Source of the DNA: Planctomycetota bacterium
GTDB taxonomy: Bacteria; Planctomycetota; UBA1135; UBA2386
Reading direction: 5' to 3'
Length of the DNA: 64,000 nt
NCBI GenBank assembly: GCA_020638655.1
Contig: JACKIC010000009.1
Coordinates: forward strand, 1-64,000
This document shows, one piece after another, positions 16,249 through 25,063 of the stretch (its first letter is position 1; each line of letters opens with the position of its first letter). The notes under the pieces were generated by a model, which saw only the letters and a list, made by a program, of their open reading frames with translations, did no database searches and was not told where the DNA came from. The translations under genes and the position numbers were made by a program.

Positions 16249-17253
16249 TCACTCGGGCCAGCCGACGCGATCCTGCAGCCAGCCCCCGTCGCCGTCGGCG
16301 CGCAACAGCAGCATGCCGAGCGGACCGAACCGCTGCAGCCGCGGCAACGCCGCCCTGGCCCGTTCCGGCCCGAGCACCATCAGCGCCGTCCCGAGCGCGT
16401 CAGCGACGGCCGCGGACTCGGCGAGCACGGAGGCGCTGACCACGCCGTTGTCGGTGCTGTGGCCCGTGCGCGGATCGAACACGTGGTGCATGCGGTGACC
16501 GGCAACCGTGATCGCGTTGCGGTAGTCGCCGCTGGTGCACAGGGCCCGGTCGACGAGGGGCAGGCTGGTCAGCGGCAATTCCCCGCCGACGATGTCCGAG
16601 GACGGGTCGACGACCCCCACCAGCCACGGCACACCGGGTGCCTTCTCACCGTGCGCGAGGATCTCGCCGGTGATCTGCAGGAAGAACGAGGTGATGCCGA
16701 GCTCCGTAAGGCGCCCCGCGATGCTGTCGGCGGCGGCACCGGCGACGATGCCGTCGAGGTCGATCTCGACGTCGGACCGCTGCTTGCGCACCGACCCTTC
16801 ACGCACGGTGACGGCGCGGAAGTCGACCCGCGCCTTGGCCGCGGCGAGCGCGGCCTCGTCGGGCGCGGCGCTGGGGTCCCGCTTGGCCCGCCGGTACAGC
16901 GCGCTCAGCGGCTTGACGGTCGGGTCGTAGGCGCCGTCGGTGGCCGCCGCGACGTCGAGCGCGAGTTGCAGCACGGCGGCGAAGCGCGGGCTGCAGGCGA
17001 ACGGCTCGGTGCTCGCGTGGCGGTTGAACCGCGCGATCTCGGAATCCTCGCGCCAGTTGCTGAACGCGAGGTCGAACGCGGCCAGTTCGGCCTCGACGAC
17101 CGCGCGCACCTGGGGCACCTGCCGCTCGCCGACGTACTTGATCTCGTAGCTGGACCCCATCGTCGGCCCGGAGAAGGCCAGCACCTTCGGGGCCGGATCC
17201 TGGCAACCGGACAGGCACAGCGCGGCGAACAGGCTCCAGCGGCGGACGAACAT
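16249..17253 (-). CDS. apbE: FAD:protein FMN transferase
   Basis: 334 residues. Lipoprotein signal with lipobox LSGC (LFAALCLSGCQD). ApbE/Ftp motifs: SGPTMGSSYEIKY near the N-terminus, DGAYDPTVKPL, and C-terminal GDYRNAITVAGHRMHHVFDPRTG with the metal/FAD-binding region. It attaches FMN through a phosphoester to threonines of Nqr or Rnf subunits on the periplasmic side. The nqr operon lies about 1.5 kb away on the same strand with its flavinylation motifs intact, so NqrB and NqrC are the probable substrates. A divergent lipoprotein gene and a repeat region separate it from nqrF. Confidence 0.93.
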   Translation of the reverse strand: MFVRRWSLFAALCLSGCQDPAPKVLAFSGPTMGSSYEIKYVGERQVPQVRAVVEAELAAFDLAFSNWREDSEIARFNRHASTEPFACSPRFAAVLQLALDVAAATDGAYDPTVKPLSALYRRAKRDPSAAPDEAALAAAKARVDFRAVTVREGSVRKQRSDVEIDLDGIVAGAAADSIAGRLTELGITSFFLQITGEILAHGEKAPGVPWLVGVVDPSSDIVGGELPLTSLPLVDRALCTSGDYRNAITVAGHRMHHVFDPRTGHSTDNGVVSASVLAESAAVADALGTALMVLGPERARAALPRLQRFGPLGMLLLRADGDGGWLQDRVGWPE

Positions 17254-17294
17254 CGGCGCGTGATCCTATCCGCGCGGTCCGCGCGGTCGGACGG

Positions 17295-17340
17295 CATCTT
17301 GCCGCGGCGCTGACACGGATCCGCTCCTTGCGGCAAGATG
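17295..17340. promoter_or_regulatory. Inverted repeat between divergent apbE and lipoprotein gene
   Basis: Arms 17295-17305 and 17330-17340 (catcttgccgc and its exact complement) are 24 bases apart in the ~110-base divergent spacer. This could be an operator for both promoters or a 5'-leader hairpin of the rightward gene, which starts at 17363. No known operator consensus recognised. Confidence 0.4.
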
Positions 17341-17362
17341 GCCCTTCTCCCCAGGCACACCG

Positions 17363-18376
17363 ATGAAGAAGCCCCACCGCACCGCGGTCGCCGCCCTGCT
17401 CGCCACCTGCGCGCTGACGAGTTGCAGCAGCAGCCCGGACCTGCCGATCCGGCCCGCGAGCGCAGCCTGGCAACACCTGCAGGCCGCCGACTTCCCCGGC
17501 GCGCCGCGCCTGCTCGACGGCTTCGACGCGCCCACCGACGATGGCGAGTGGATGCGCAAGGACCGGCTGCTGTTCGCGCTGCAGCTGCGCAAGGGCGAGA
17601 CCGTGCACCGCTGGTTGCTGCACCTCGAGGTGATGATCGGCGACATGACGACGATGCGTCTGGGTGACGACCGGCCGAGCGAGGTCAAGCTCTGGAACGA
17701 CCGCAGCTGGACCTACACGACGACCGTCGAGGGCGAGAGAAAGCAGCACGTGGTCACTTCGCGCATGCTGCCGGTCGTCGTCCGCGTGCACGACGAACAA
17801 GGCAAACAGCTCGGCAACAGCCTGGTGCAGATGCCCGCGGATCTGCTCGGCGCCGGTCTGCTGCCCGGCATCGACGCAGCCCGGACGCTGTACGGCGGCA
17901 CCGATCCGGACGCCGAGCACATGCCGCGTGAACAGCAGGAGGCGCACGTCACCAGCATGGTGCGCAGCACCCTGGCGCTGGTCGCGCTGCTGACGATCGT
18001 GCAGGAAGACAGCGTGCTCGCCGACTACTTCTGGCAGGTCATCGAGAAGCCCAGCATCTGGTCCGTCGTCTCGAGCTTCGGCGTCAGCGCCTCCCTCGTG
18101 ACCGCGCTCGAACAGAGCCTGCCGACCGACGACCTGCCGCCGGGCATGCCCGACCTCGGCCGCGCCTTCGTCGCGCCGATGCGCGTCGAGGTCAACGGCA
18201 GCCCCGCCCTGCTCGCCGACATCCTCGCCACGAAAGCCGTGCGCCCCTACGCCCTCTGCGGCGGCATGGTCGCCGCCAGCGCGCGCCACCCCTCCCGCCC
18301 CGAGCTGCACTTCGACGTGCAACTGCTCGCCGCGCGCCTCGGCGCCAGGTCCACCGGCACCGTCAAGAGCAAGTAG
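17363..18376 (+). CDS. Lipoprotein of unknown function
   Basis: 337 residues. The N-terminus is a lipoprotein signal (KKPHRTAVAALLATCALTSC, Cys at about 21). Mature sequence is mixed alpha/beta with DGEWMRKDRLLFALQLRKGE, VTSRMLPVVVRVHDEQGKQL and a hydrophobic stretch LALVALLTIVQEDSVLADYF that may be a buried helix or a membrane segment. C-terminal basic tail. No enzyme motif or family recognised. It is divergent from apbE and followed by simple and 36-bp tandem repeats. Confidence 0.6.
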   Translation: MKKPHRTAVAALLATCALTSCSSSPDLPIRPASAAWQHLQAADFPGAPRLLDGFDAPTDDGEWMRKDRLLFALQLRKGETVHRWLLHLEVMIGDMTTMRLGDDRPSEVKLWNDRSWTYTTTVEGERKQHVVTSRMLPVVVRVHDEQGKQLGNSLVQMPADLLGAGLLPGIDAARTLYGGTDPDAEHMPREQQEAHVTSMVRSTLALVALLTIVQEDSVLADYFWQVIEKPSIWSVVSSFGVSASLVTALEQSLPTDDLPPGMPDLGRAFVAPMRVEVNGSPALLADILATKAVRPYALCGGMVAASARHPSRPELHFDVQLLAARLGARSTGTVKSK

Positions 18377-18444
18377 GCAGCGACAGCAGCAGCAGCAGCA
18401 GAGAAGAACACGAGAGAAAGAGAGAGTGAGAGAAAGAGAGAGAG
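18377..18444. repeat. CAG and GAGA simple-sequence tract
   Basis: A short (cag)n run at about 18383-18401 is followed by an almost pure purine GAGA/GAAAG tract to 18444. No gene. Strong purine strand bias could allow unusual DNA structure, or it may just be slippage-derived sequence next to the 36-bp repeats. Confidence 0.8.
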
Positions 18445-18589
18445 CCGCTGACGCAGGCGGGAAGCGCAAGCCGTCAGGCCCCGCTGACGCTGGCGCGAAG
18501 CGCCAGCCGTCAGGCCCCCGCTGACGCTGGCGCGAAGCGCCAGCCGTCAGGCCCTGCTGGCGCTGGCGCGCAGCGCCAGCCGCCAGGCC
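18445..18589. repeat. Four tandem 36-bp units, each with an internal palindrome
   Basis: Units at 18445-18480, 18481-18516, 18518-18553 and 18554-18589. Units 2 and 3 are identical (ccgctgacgctggcgcgaag, then cgccagccgtcaggcc); units 1 and 4 differ at a few bases. Each contains a ctggcgc/gcgccag palindrome that can fold into a hairpin. The copies abut, with no unique spacers, so this is not a CRISPR array. A related palindrome (gctggcgctccgcgccagc) recurs at about 18732-18750, just after nqrF on the minus strand. Confidence 0.85.
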
Positions 18590-18752
18590 CCTCCCCGCGG
18601 TTGCCTCGTGCGTCCCGCGCGCCCCTGGGGCGCGCACCCCCCCTGCGCGTCGCGGCGCGGCTGCTCCGAATCGCCCGCCGCCGGCCACCGCAGCGCAGGC
18701 GGACAACTGCGTTCGACGCTTTCGGCGTCTGACGCTGGCGCTCCGCGCCAGC
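18590..18752. other. Non-coding GC-rich spacer downstream of nqrF
   Basis: No supported gene. It includes a gacgctttcggcgtc dyad and the gctggcgctccgcgccagc palindrome at its right end, right after the nqrF stop codon (minus strand), where it could act as a 3' hairpin for the nqr transcript. Confidence 0.4.
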
Positions 18753-19985
18753 TCAGCCGCCGAAATCGTCGAACGCGATCATCTCCTTCTCGACGCCGAG
18801 GTCGCCGAGCATCTTCTGCACGGCGCTGTTCATCATCGGCGGACCGCAGAGATAGAACTCGATCTCGTCGACGTTCGGGTGGTCCTTGAGGTAGTTGTCG
18901 AGCACGACCTGGTGGATGAAGCCGGTGAAGCCCTTCCAGTTGTCCTCGGGTTGCGGCTCGGACAGCGCCACGTGGTACTTGAAGTTCGGGAAGTCGCGTT
19001 CGATCGCCTCGAACTCCTCCGTGTAGAACATCTCGCGCTTGCTGCGCGCGCCGTACCAGTAGCTGACCTTGCGGGTCGTCTTCTCGGTGTGGAACAGGTG
19101 GAAGATGTGGCTGCGCAGCGGCGCCATGCCCGCACCACCGCCGATGTAGATCATCTCGCGGTTGGTCTTCTTGATGTGGAACTCGCCGTACGGGCCCGAG
19201 ATCGTGATCTTGTCGCCCTTCTTGAGCGAGAACACGTACGACGAGCAGATGCCCGGCGGCAGCGTCATCTGGCGCGGCGGCGGCGTGGCGATGCGGATGT
19301 TGAGCATCACCATGTTGCCTTCGGCCGGGTGGTTGGCCATCGAGTAGGCGCGGAAGCACGGCGCCGGGTTGTTGGCGACGAGGTCCCAGAGCTTGAACTT
19401 GTCCCAGTCGCCGCGGAACTGCGGCTCGACGTCGAAGTCCGAGAACTTCAGGCCGTGGTACTCGGGCACGTCGATCTGGATGTAGCCACCCGACTCGAAG
19501 TGGATCACCTCACCGGCCGGCAGGTCGACGGCGAGCTCCTTGATGAAGGTCGCGACGTTGCGGTTGCTGCGCACGGTGCATTCCCACTTGCGGATGCCGA
19601 AGATCTCGTCCGGCACCTTGACCTTCATCGGCCCGCGCACCTTGACCTGGCACGACAGGCGCCAGTGTTCCTTGGCCTCGCTGCGGGTGATGTGGGTCAT
19701 CTCGGACGGCAGGATGTCGCCGCCGCCCTCGAACACCTGGCACTTGCACATCGCGCAGGAGCCTTTGCCGCCGCACGCCGACGGCAGGAAGATCTTCTGC
19801 TGGCTGAGCGCCATCAGCAGGTTGCTGCCGACCTCGACCTCGGGCGACTTGCTCGGGTCGTCGTTGATGAGCAGCTGCACCTTGCCCTTGCTGACGAGCT
19901 TGCTCTCGCAGAACATCAGCACGAGCACCATCAGCACGATGATGCCGGTGAGCGCGGCCACGCCGGTGAGAATGGTCATGAACAT
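18753..19985 (-). CDS. nqrF: Na+-translocating NADH:quinone reductase subunit F
   Basis: 410 residues, usual length. One N-terminal membrane helix (about 4-26), then a 2Fe-2S domain with C71, C77, C80 and C112 (CGGKGSCAMC, RLSC), then an FAD/NADH reductase domain: RAYSMANHPAEG (FAD), GPYGEFHIKKT, MIYIGGGAGMAPLRSH (NADH) and FYLCGPPMMNSAV. It is the NADH entry point of the sodium pump. Last gene of nqrM-nqrABCDEF, 13 bases after nqrE. Confidence 0.96.
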   Translation of the reverse strand: MFMTILTGVAALTGIIVLMVLVLMFCESKLVSKGKVQLLINDDPSKSPEVEVGSNLLMALSQQKIFLPSACGGKGSCAMCKCQVFEGGGDILPSEMTHITRSEAKEHWRLSCQVKVRGPMKVKVPDEIFGIRKWECTVRSNRNVATFIKELAVDLPAGEVIHFESGGYIQIDVPEYHGLKFSDFDVEPQFRGDWDKFKLWDLVANNPAPCFRAYSMANHPAEGNMVMLNIRIATPPPRQMTLPPGICSSYVFSLKKGDKITISGPYGEFHIKKTNREMIYIGGGAGMAPLRSHIFHLFHTEKTTRKVSYWYGARSKREMFYTEEFEAIERDFPNFKYHVALSEPQPEDNWKGFTGFIHQVVLDNYLKDHPNVDEIEFYLCGPPMMNSAVQKMLGDLGVEKEMIAFDDFGG

Positions 19986-19998
19986 GGGGTGATCCCGC

Positions 19999-20637
19999 TC
20001 AGATGCCGCTGAAGGTCATGAAGGCCATCGCGATCAGGCCCGTGGTGATGAACGTGATGCCCAGGCCCTTGAGCGGCCCCGGGATGTGCGCGGTGCGCAG
20101 GCGCCAGCGGATCGCGGCCATGCTGACGATCGCCAGCATCCAGCCGATGCCCGAGCCGAAGCCGAACACCACCGCCTCGCCGAACGCGTACTTGCGTTCG
20201 ACCATGAACAGCGACGCGCCGAGGATCGCGCAGTTGACGGCGATCAGCGGCAGGAAGATGCCCAGCGCCGCGTAGAGCTTGGGGCTGAACTTGTCGACCG
20301 CCATCTCGACGATCTGCACCGCGGTCGCGATCGACGCGATGAAGGTCAGGAACTGCAGGTAGCTCAGGTCGCTGTCCGGGATGCCGGCCCAGGCCAGCGC
20401 GCCAGGATCGAGCACGTAGTGCTGCACGACCCAGTTGATCGGCACGGTGATGCCGAGCACGAAGATCACGGCGACACCCAGGCCGAGCGAACTGTCGACA
20501 CGCTTGCTGACCGCGAGGTAGCTGCACATGCCGAGGAAGAACGAGAGCAGGATGTTCTCGACGAAGATCGACCGCAGCGCGATCGACAGGTAGTGGGCGA
20601 CGGCGGAGGGCTCGTCGGCGAGCATGTTGAGGATCAT
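19999..20637 (-). CDS. nqrE: Na+-translocating NADH:quinone reductase subunit E
   Basis: 212 residues with six predicted membrane helices. NqrE signatures: AVAHYLSIALRSIFVENILLSFFLGMCSYLA at the start, with the conserved cysteine of the intramembrane iron site in GMCSYLA, and a second cysteine in AVNCAILGASLF. With NqrD it forms the inverted-topology pair around the membrane iron centre. It sits between nqrD (13 bases away) and nqrF. Confidence 0.95.
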   Translation of the reverse strand: MILNMLADEPSAVAHYLSIALRSIFVENILLSFFLGMCSYLAVSKRVDSSLGLGVAVIFVLGITVPINWVVQHYVLDPGALAWAGIPDSDLSYLQFLTFIASIATAVQIVEMAVDKFSPKLYAALGIFLPLIAVNCAILGASLFMVERKYAFGEAVVFGFGSGIGWMLAIVSMAAIRWRLRTAHIPGPLKGLGITFITTGLIAMAFMTFSGI

Positions 20638-20649
20638 CTCGGGTCTCCC

Positions 20650-21309
20650 TTACTTCTCCACGTAGCCGGAAATCGCGCGCTGCACCCAGACGATCACTCC
20701 GAGCAGGAGGAACGCGCCGGGCGCGAGCACCATCAGACCGTTGTTGGTGTAGCCGGCGTCGTAGAGCGCCTGCGGCACCAACTGCACGCCGAACAGCTTG
20801 CCGGAGCCCAGGATCTCGCGCACCGTGGCGACCACGGCCAGGATCCACGCGTAGCCCAGGCCGTTGCCGATGCCGTCGAGAAAGCTGCGCCACGGCGGGT
20901 TCTGCATCGCGTAGGCCTCGAGGCGCCCCATCACGATGCAGTTGGTGATGATCAGCCCCACGAACACCGACAGCTGCTTGCTGAGGTCGAACATGTAGGC
21001 GCGCAGCAGCTGGTCGAACACGATCACCACGCCCGACACGACGACGAGCTGCACGATGATGCGGATCTTGTTCGGGATGAAGTTGCGCAGCAGCGAGATC
21101 ACCACGTTGGCCATCGCCGTGACGAAGGTCACGCCGATGCCCATCACGATCGCCTTGTCCAGGCGCGTGGTCACCGCGAGCGCCGAGCAGATGCCGAGCA
21201 CCTGCAGCGCGATCGGGTTGTTGTCCCACAGCGGGTCCTTGACCGCGCTGATCTCTTCCTTGCCGAACAGGCCCGGCTTGGCGACTGCAGGAGTAGAGGT
21301 TGCCGTCAT
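20650..21309 (-). CDS. nqrD: Na+-translocating NADH:quinone reductase subunit D
   Basis: 219 residues, six membrane helices. NqrD motifs: LWDNNPIALQVLGICSALAVTTRLDKA with the iron-site cysteine, NFIPNKIRIIVQLVV, and IITNCIVMGRLEAYAM with the second cysteine. The N-terminus has a short extra segment (TATSTPAVAKPGLFGKEE). Forms the NqrDE core of the membrane-embedded iron site. It lies 16 bases after nqrC. Confidence 0.95.
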   Translation of the reverse strand: MTATSTPAVAKPGLFGKEEISAVKDPLWDNNPIALQVLGICSALAVTTRLDKAIVMGIGVTFVTAMANVVISLLRNFIPNKIRIIVQLVVVSGVVIVFDQLLRAYMFDLSKQLSVFVGLIITNCIVMGRLEAYAMQNPPWRSFLDGIGNGLGYAWILAVVATVREILGSGKLFGVQLVPQALYDAGYTNNGLMVLAPGAFLLLGVIVWVQRAISGYVEK

Positions 21310-21325
21310 GAGTTGCTCCTTCTGC

Positions 21326-22069
21326 TCACTTGCGGAGGGACGCGAGGTAGGTGTCGAACGCCTGGAGGTCGGCGAGCACGAACTTCGTGATGCCGTTGCT
21401 GGTGATCGTCGCGCCGGACAGGCCGTCGACCTTGTGGGCCTTCTCGGCCGGGACGTTGGGGTCGACGTGCCCCTTCTTGACGCCGACGCCGACCAACTTG
21501 CCCTGCTCGTCGAGGATCGACTTGCCGCGCCAGGTGGCGCACCAGACCGGATTCTCGCACTCGCCGCCGAGACCGGGCGTCTCGCCGTGCTTGTAGAAGG
21601 TCACGCCGCGCACGTGGTCGATGTCGCTCTCGAGCGCGAGGTAGCCGTAGATCGTGCTCCACAGGCCCTTGCCCGAGATCGGCAACACGACCGACTCGAT
21701 CTTGCCGTCGGCGCGCGTGGTGGCGACGACGCGGTAACGCGCCTCGTCCTTCTTGTCGGCCTTGGCCGCGGCCTTGTTGAGCTCGGTGACGTCCTTGGGC
21801 GACTTGCCCTGCACCACCGTGCCGTCCTTGGTGTCGACGACGAACTCCTGCACGCGGTCCTGGTAGAGCTTCTCGAGCTCGGCGCGCGGCCGCGCATCGG
21901 TCGGCTCGCACAGGCCCGCGGCGACCATCACGTTCTTCTGCCGATCGAACTCGGCGGCCGACTCCTGGATCGGTCGCAGGTTGTTGGCGACGAACGCCAG
22001 CGTCGCGCTGACGACGACGCACATGCCGACCGCGAAGGTGAGCACGTAGCTGTTGCTGTTGAGGTTCAT
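21326..22069 (-). CDS. nqrC: Na+-translocating NADH:quinone reductase subunit C
   Basis: 247 residues. One N-terminal membrane helix (SYVLTFAVGMCVVVSATLAF) and a periplasmic FMN-binding domain. The flavinylation motif DGLSGATIT is at 215-223, so T223 is the expected FMN-threonine made by ApbE. ETPGLGGE and a WRGKSILDEQG stretch are family features. ATG at 22069 overlaps the nqrB stop by 4 bases (ATGA), which fixes the start. Confidence 0.95.
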   Translation of the reverse strand: MNLNSNSYVLTFAVGMCVVVSATLAFVANNLRPIQESAAEFDRQKNVMVAAGLCEPTDARPRAELEKLYQDRVQEFVVDTKDGTVVQGKSPKDVTELNKAAAKADKKDEARYRVVATTRADGKIESVVLPISGKGLWSTIYGYLALESDIDHVRGVTFYKHGETPGLGGECENPVWCATWRGKSILDEQGKLVGVGVKKGHVDPNVPAEKAHKVDGLSGATITSNGITKFVLADLQAFDTYLASLRK

Positions 22070-23328
22070 GAGCGAGCGAGCCTCCGCTTGATGTTGGCGG
22101 CGACGACGAAGTGGTCGATGGTCGGCGCGAACGCGTTGAGCAGCAGGATCGAGAGCATCGTGCCTTCGGGGTAGGCCGGGTTGACCGCGCGCACGAGGAA
22201 CGTCACGACGCCGATCAGGACGCCGTAGATCCACTTGCCGGTGTTGGTCTCGGGGCTCGACACGGGGTCGGTCGCCATGAACACCAGGCCGAACAGGAAG
22301 CCGCCGACCAGCAGGTGGTCGACCGGGCTGAGCGTCACGGGACCGCCGAAGCTGGCCGGCATCAGGCCGTGCATGACGAAGGCGATGCCGAGCATGCCGA
22401 GCACGCCGGCGAGCATCACGCGCCAGCTGCCGACGCCCGTGAAGATCAGCCAGAAGGCGCCGAGCAGCACCGCGAGCTTGCTCATCTCGCCGGCGCTGCC
22501 GGGGATGTTGCCGAAGAACAGGTCGGCGCGGCTGAAGTGCTCGGCGAGCGTCGCCGAGGCGTCGGTGATCACGCTCGGCTTGACGATCGCGAGCGCGGTC
22601 GGCGACGAGTAGCCGTCGATCAGGTGCTGGCTGTTGTTGCCCGCGACCCAGACCTGGTCACCCGACATCTGCGCGGCGAACGAGAAGAACAGGAACGCGC
22701 GCACCATCATCGCCGGGTTGAAGATGTTCATCCCGGTGCCGCCGAACACCTCCTTGCCGAGGATCACCGCGAAGGCGACGCCGACGGCGAGCTGCCACAG
22801 CGGGATCGAGGCCGGCACGATCAGCGCGATCAGCATGCCCGAGACGAGGTAACCCTCGCTGACCTCCTCGCTGCGGATCACGCTGAACACCATCTCGATG
22901 CCCAGGCCGACGCCGTAGCTGACGATCAGGATCGGCAGCATGCGTTGCAGGCCGAAGACGATCGTGTCGAACGCGGTCACCGCGCCGAGCGTGGGCCCGC
23001 CGAGCAGCGCCTGCAGCCAGCCGAGCGTGTAGCCTTCGGGCGCGAGCTTGCCGGCGCCCAGCAGGCTCTCGACGGCGTGGAAGTGCTGCGCGCCGGTGTT
23101 CCAGATCGCCCACAGCAGACACGGCAGCATCGCGATGATGACCGTGTTCATGACCCGCTTGAGGTCGACGTAGTCGCGCACGTGCACGCCCTGCTTGCCG
23201 GCCCGGTGCTCGGGCGCGAACAGGAACGTCTCGAACGCGTCGAACAGCGGCCACGCCTTGTGGAACTTGCTGTCCTTGGCGTGATACAGCTGACGCTGCT
23301 TCTCGATCAGATTGCGTAGGAACTGCAC
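22066..23328 (-). CDS. nqrB: Na+-translocating NADH:quinone reductase subunit B
   Basis: 420 residues with about ten membrane helices. The N-terminal cytoplasmic segment, VHVRDYVDLKRVMNTVI, GKEVFGGTGMNIFNP and the covalent FMN site in IDGYSSPTAL (T244 expected to carry FMN) are all present. It binds riboflavin/FMN and quinone and carries the sodium channel. C-terminal FMATDPVSSPETNTGKWIYG is typical. Start 4 bases after the nqrA stop region; operon order A-B-C is standard. Confidence 0.95.
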   Translation of the reverse strand: MQFLRNLIEKQRQLYHAKDSKFHKAWPLFDAFETFLFAPEHRAGKQGVHVRDYVDLKRVMNTVIIAMLPCLLWAIWNTGAQHFHAVESLLGAGKLAPEGYTLGWLQALLGGPTLGAVTAFDTIVFGLQRMLPILIVSYGVGLGIEMVFSVIRSEEVSEGYLVSGMLIALIVPASIPLWQLAVGVAFAVILGKEVFGGTGMNIFNPAMMVRAFLFFSFAAQMSGDQVWVAGNNSQHLIDGYSSPTALAIVKPSVITDASATLAEHFSRADLFFGNIPGSAGEMSKLAVLLGAFWLIFTGVGSWRVMLAGVLGMLGIAFVMHGLMPASFGGPVTLSPVDHLLVGGFLFGLVFMATDPVSSPETNTGKWIYGVLIGVVTFLVRAVNPAYPEGTMLSILLLNAFAPTIDHFVVAANIKRRLARS

Positions 23329-23332
23329 GGGC

Positions 23333-24682
23333 TCAGCCCTCCTTCTCGAACAGGTCGAGGCCCTGACGAACGATGCTGCCGACGTCGATCTTGCAGGGAT
23401 CGACGAACGTGCACAGCGCCACGTCCTCTTCGGTGACTTCGAGCAGGCCGAGCTTCATGGCCTCCTCGATGTCGTTGGCTTGGATCGCGCGCACCAGGTA
23501 CGCGGGGTGGATGTCGAGCGGCGTGACCCGCTCCCAGGCGCCGATGTTGACGATCGGCCGGTGGCCGCCGTTCAGGCGCGCGTCGACGACGTATTCCTTC
23601 TTGGGCATCAGCCAGCTCATCACGCTGCGGTGGAAGCTCAGCTTGCCGAACTGCGGCAGCGCCCAGCCGAACAGGTCGCGCTGGCCCTCGCCCTCGGGGA
23701 TCACGGTCAGCGTCGTCGCGCGCAGCCCGAGGCTGCCGTCCTGGGGCAGCGCCGCGCCACCCAGCACGTTGCCGTCGATGACGCGCACGTCGTGCAGCGG
23801 CTTGTCGCCGAGCAGCGCGCTCAGCGCGGCGCTCTGGCGCACGCGCAGGTAGCGCCGGCTCGGCGCGGCGCTGCCGGCCAGCGCCACCACGGTCTTGGCC
23901 GGGTAGCGGCCGGTCTTGGCCCACGAACCGAGCCGGGCCACGTCCTGCAGGCGCAGCGCGTAGACGATCTCGGTCGGCTTGAGGGGGCGGATGCGGCTGA
24001 TGTGCGTGCCGACGAGGCCCGACGGGTGCGGACCGTCGAAGTCGTGCACCTCGACCCCGGCGAGCGAGCGCACCTCGCTCTGGTGGTCGCCCGCGGCGCG
24101 CAGGCACAGGTAGACCTTGCCGCTGGTCAGCTTCTTGAGCAGGTCGACGCCGGCCTGCAGATCGGCCTTGTGGTCCTTGGTGGCGAAGCACGGGTCGGCC
24201 GCGAGCGGCGCGGTGTCCATGCCATTGACGAAGATCGCGACCGGCTCCTTGTCGCTCATCGGCATGCGGCCGACGGGGCGCTGCGTGAACAGCTGCCACA
24301 GGCCGGCGTTCTTGATCGCCTTGACGAGCCCGGCGCGGTCGCCCGCAGGCTTGATCGCGTCGGCGAAGCGCTCGGCGCCGCCCTTGGCGACGTCGTTGGT
24401 GACCACCGCGCGCAGCAGGAAGCGGCGTTCGCCGAACTCGAGCGTCTGCACCGTGCCGGTCGTCGGCGAGCACCAGACGATGTCGCGGTCGCGCTTGTCG
24501 AGGAACAGCGGCTGGCCGGTGACGACCTGGTCGCCCTCCTTGACCAACGCCTTGGGTTTGATGCCGGGGAACTCGCTGGTGTGCAGGCTGACGGTCGCCG
24601 GTTCGGCGGCATCCGCGAGCACGGGTTCAGGAGCGCCGGCGAGGCGCAGGTCGAAACCTTTGCGTATCGTGTGGGTCGTCAT
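23333..24682 (-). CDS. nqrA: Na+-translocating NADH:quinone reductase subunit A
   Basis: 449 residues, usual length, without membrane helices. Family motifs: RKGFDLRLAG at the N-terminus, VKEGDQVVTGQPLFLDK, TNDVAKGGAERFADAI, GMDTAPLAADP, VGTHISRIRPLKPTE and the C-terminal GGHRPIVNIGAWERV and PCKIDVGSIVRQGLDLFEKEG. It is the peripheral subunit near the quinone site. First structural gene of the nqr operon, preceded by the nqrM-like gene. Confidence 0.95.
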   Translation of the reverse strand: MTTHTIRKGFDLRLAGAPEPVLADAAEPATVSLHTSEFPGIKPKALVKEGDQVVTGQPLFLDKRDRDIVWCSPTTGTVQTLEFGERRFLLRAVVTNDVAKGGAERFADAIKPAGDRAGLVKAIKNAGLWQLFTQRPVGRMPMSDKEPVAIFVNGMDTAPLAADPCFATKDHKADLQAGVDLLKKLTSGKVYLCLRAAGDHQSEVRSLAGVEVHDFDGPHPSGLVGTHISRIRPLKPTEIVYALRLQDVARLGSWAKTGRYPAKTVVALAGSAAPSRRYLRVRQSAALSALLGDKPLHDVRVIDGNVLGGAALPQDGSLGLRATTLTVIPEGEGQRDLFGWALPQFGKLSFHRSVMSWLMPKKEYVVDARLNGGHRPIVNIGAWERVTPLDIHPAYLVRAIQANDIEEAMKLGLLEVTEEDVALCTFVDPCKIDVGSIVRQGLDLFEKEG

Positions 24683-24769
24683 CCGAGCGGTCGCATCGAG
24701 AAGACACGGAGTGAGGAAAGGGCAGACGCGGCGCGCGCGGGCGAGCGCCAGGCCAGGTCGAGCGCCAAC

Positions 24770-24955
24770 TCAGGTCGACCTGCAGTTCGAGGCCTCGGGC
24801 ACCGGCTCGCCCGCGGCCTTGCCGCAACGCGAACACGAACCATCGGCGCTCAGCCCTCCGCACGAACCCGACAGGCGCCGCCCCCCCATCGCCAGGAACA
24901 CGATCGCCAACACGGGCACCGTGAACACCAAGATGGGCAAGAGGACGCTCGACAC
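24770..24955 (-). CDS. nqrM: NqrM-like Nqr maturation protein
   Basis: 61 residues from a GTG at 24955. One membrane helix (LLPILVFTVPVLAIVFLAMG) followed by the NqrM signature GRRLSGSCGGLSADG (C32) and further cysteines C41, C44 and C58. In Vibrio, NqrM (DUF539) has one helix and four conserved cysteines and is needed to deliver iron to the NqrD/NqrE centre. Placement 87 bases upstream of nqrA on the same strand supports the call. No clear ribosome site is seen and the start is uncertain. Confidence 0.75.
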   Translation of the reverse strand: MSSVLLPILVFTVPVLAIVFLAMGGRRLSGSCGGLSADGSCSRCGKAAGEPVPEASNCRST

Positions 24956-25063
24956 CGGATCAGTGCGGAAGAAAGGGTCGAAAGAAGGTAGCGATTGCGG
25001 CTGCAGATTCGAGAGGCAAGGCGGGCGCGGCGGGCACGCCCGCGCGGCGCCGGCCAGAACCCG

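Noticed and set aside
18445..18589. Possible CRISPR array
   Set aside because: Units abut directly with no unique spacers, and no cas genes are nearby; it is a plain tandem repeat.
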